Assembly: GCA_003576845.1 (NCBI GenBank)
Contig: QEVJ01000047.1
Coordinates: 1-39,586, forward strand
Length of the DNA stretch: 39,586 bases
From: Planctomycetota bacterium
GTDB lineage: Bacteria; Planctomycetota; Planctomycetia; Pirellulales; PLA5
Direction: 5' to 3'
Under the pieces are notes generated by a model, which had not been told where the DNA came from, ran no database searches, and saw only the letters and a program-made list of their open reading frames with translations. Positions 38,381 through 39,586 of the stretch are shown piece by piece (positions within the stretch are counted from its first letter, which is position 1; every line of letters starts with the position of its first letter). Position numbers and translations under genes: made by a program.

Positions 38381-39586
38381 TTACATTTTCAAGCGATTCA
38401 CCAATGATCCAAGTGACTTCGATCGCTGCCACGTCCACAGCAACCCTGCCATCGCCGCGTATCCCGCCGCGAAGTGCAAGTGCGTTTGCCCCGCTGCAAT
38501 GGCCGGCAATTCGGTCGCCGCGAACGGGTTAATGAGCGGGCTGCCGGCTAGCGGCGAGTGGATGACGCCGAACGCGGCGAGCACCGCGGCGACGGCGAAG
38601 TATCGGGCCGCGACGTCGAGCCGCTTGTCGATCAGCGACGCCAATCCCGCCGCCCACAAAAGGCTCGTCACGATGAACCCATTGGACAGCGCACGCACCG
38701 TCTGAAGTTCGCGGGCGAGGTCGGACGGCACGTTCATCGCCGTCAGCTTCGCGGCAAGCTGATCGAGGTCCGGCACGCCGGTCGCGGGGTCGATCTGCAT
38801 GCCCACGAGCCGATCGGCGAACGCCATCACGAGCACGGCCATCGCCGGCACGCACGAAAACGCGACCGCGGCATAGTGCCGCACGGGCGTGGCGTGAAAA
38901 CTCTGTGCGGTGATCTCCAGGCCGATGAAGATCAGGATGCCGAACAGGGCGCACTTGGGGAGATACACGTAGAGCAGGCCGAAGTACCCAAGGACGCCGG
39001 CCCCGCCGATGAACAGGGCCGTGGCGAGGGTATATGCCGCACGTCCGCCCATGGCTTTGTAAGCCGGATGGCCGATGTATGGCGTGGTCTGAATCACGCC
39101 GCCGCACAACGCCGCCGCCAAGGTCGCCAGCGCCTCGACGCCGACGATTGCCCGCGTGTCGTACTCGTCTCCGGCGGCCGCGGCGCTTTCGGTGCAGTCG
39201 ATGCCGCCGACCACGGTCGCCAACGCGAACGGAATGACGACCGGCAGGTATTGCAGCGAGTCGTCCATCGCCGCCAGCCACTCGAAGCGAAAGGCCGCCA
39301 GCCAACCGGTGGGCACCCAGTGGATTTCGACCTGCTCCGTTTCCGCCGGGCCAACCCCCGCCGCCAGCATTCCGTAGTAAACGACACAGCCCACGCCGAG
39401 CGCCGCCAGCGTTCCCGGAATCCGCAGCGGAAACGGCACCCGGGCAATCAGGCACGTCAAAATGACCGCCAGTGCCGCAAAGCCGGCGACCGGAAACCGG
39501 GCAATTTCCAACAGCGGCAGAAAGCTAATCAGCACGAGGGCAATCGCCGCGAGCGACCCGAGCAGCCCGGCCCGCGGCACGACACG
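38381..39586 (-). CDS. NCS2-type (AzgA/uracil-xanthine-like) permease, partial
   Basis: The reading is open to the right window edge, so the N-terminus is missing. At least 401 residues are seen. There are about ten membrane segments, and the mid-region VVGGIDCTESAAAAGDEYDT with LCGGVIQTTPYIGHPAYKAM resembles the conserved TM8-TM10 core of NCS2 nucleobase permeases (where a Glu in an E-S-x-A-A-A segment binds the base). The last segments contain LINPFAATELPAIAAGQTHL. The substrate (a purine or pyrimidine base) is inferred. The downstream end lies 89 bases from the ATPase start, on the same strand, so the two may share transcription, but the ATPase probably has its own promoter. Confidence 0.75.
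   Translation of the reverse strand, partial: RVVPRAGLLGSLAAIALVLISFLPLLEIARFPVAGFAALAVILTCLIARVPFPLRIPGTLAALGVGCVVYYGMLAAGVGPAETEQVEIHWVPTGWLAAFRFEWLAAMDDSLQYLPVVIPFALATVVGGIDCTESAAAAGDEYDTRAIVGVEALATLAAALCGGVIQTTPYIGHPAYKAMGGRAAYTLATALFIGGAGVLGYFGLLYVYLPKCALFGILIFIGLEITAQSFHATPVRHYAAVAFSCVPAMAVLVMAFADRLVGMQIDPATGVPDLDQLAAKLTAMNVPSDLARELQTVRALSNGFIVTSLLWAAGLASLIDKRLDVAARYFAVAAVLAAFGVIHSPLAGSPLINPFAATELPAIAAGQTHLHFAAGYAAMAGLLWTWQRSKSLGSLVNRLKM

Overview
The window is a high-GC chromosomal segment from a member of the Planctomycetota, most likely of Pirellulales type. The evidence is the adjacent PSCyt1/DUF1549/DUF1553 cytochrome gene and Tat-exported DUF1501 gene, a PEP-CTERM protein, an unusual Ser/Thr kinase, and dispersed palindromic repeats whose chance translations (VGRAIARPT, RGTDLKSV, IHNSQFTIHNS) are familiar from this group. 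The lineage is inferred from gene content; there is no rRNA, tRNA or CRISPR array in the window.

Layout. 1-1460: a wrecked transposon zone where an ISL3 transposase tail abuts an IS110 transposase head, then about 700 bases without a convincing gene. 1461-9704: a CheX-like protein, DNA polymerase III delta subunit (holA), a PEP-CTERM phytase-like esterase, a thioredoxin-fold peroxiredoxin-like gene read through an in-frame UGA (probable selenoprotein), a Wzz/GumC-like membrane coiled-coil protein, a doubtful hypothetical gene and a GAF-SpoIIE phosphatase. 9705-15953: a membrane protein, an HpcH/HpaI aldolase, a structured leader with a small frame-disrupted gene, an ECF sigma factor, a secreted hypothetical protein and a cardiolipin synthase. 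16131-21801: a MarR regulator, membrane-fusion protein and RND permease operon. 22126-27742: the PSCyt/PSD1 protein and its DUF1501 partner. 27766-29183: a MITE-like element followed by an ISNCY-type insertion sequence whose transposase has lost an internal block. 29411-35715: a methyltransferase, a Ser/Thr kinase with a degenerate receiver domain, a small coiled-coil protein and a 942-residue secreted protein. 35722-38291: an AAA ATPase, a DUF4276/TOPRIM-like protein and a methyltransferase in one tight operon. 38381 to the right edge: an NCS2-type permease cut by the window end.

The two most notable items are the UGA-containing UxxC protein (start 5614, Sec codon 5494-5492, minus strand), which has a hairpin fitting the bacterial SECIS pattern just downstream, and the OLD-like ATPase plus TOPRIM pair at 36427-38291, a candidate phage-defence module with an adjoining methyltransferase. 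The intergenic DNA is rich in palindromes and short repeats. These include a perfect 33-bp inverted repeat, an 8.6-copy heptamer array that supplies a stop codon, two large AATTCACAATTC-type clusters with a related smaller one, and a hairpin that hides the Shine-Dalgarno of the transposase.
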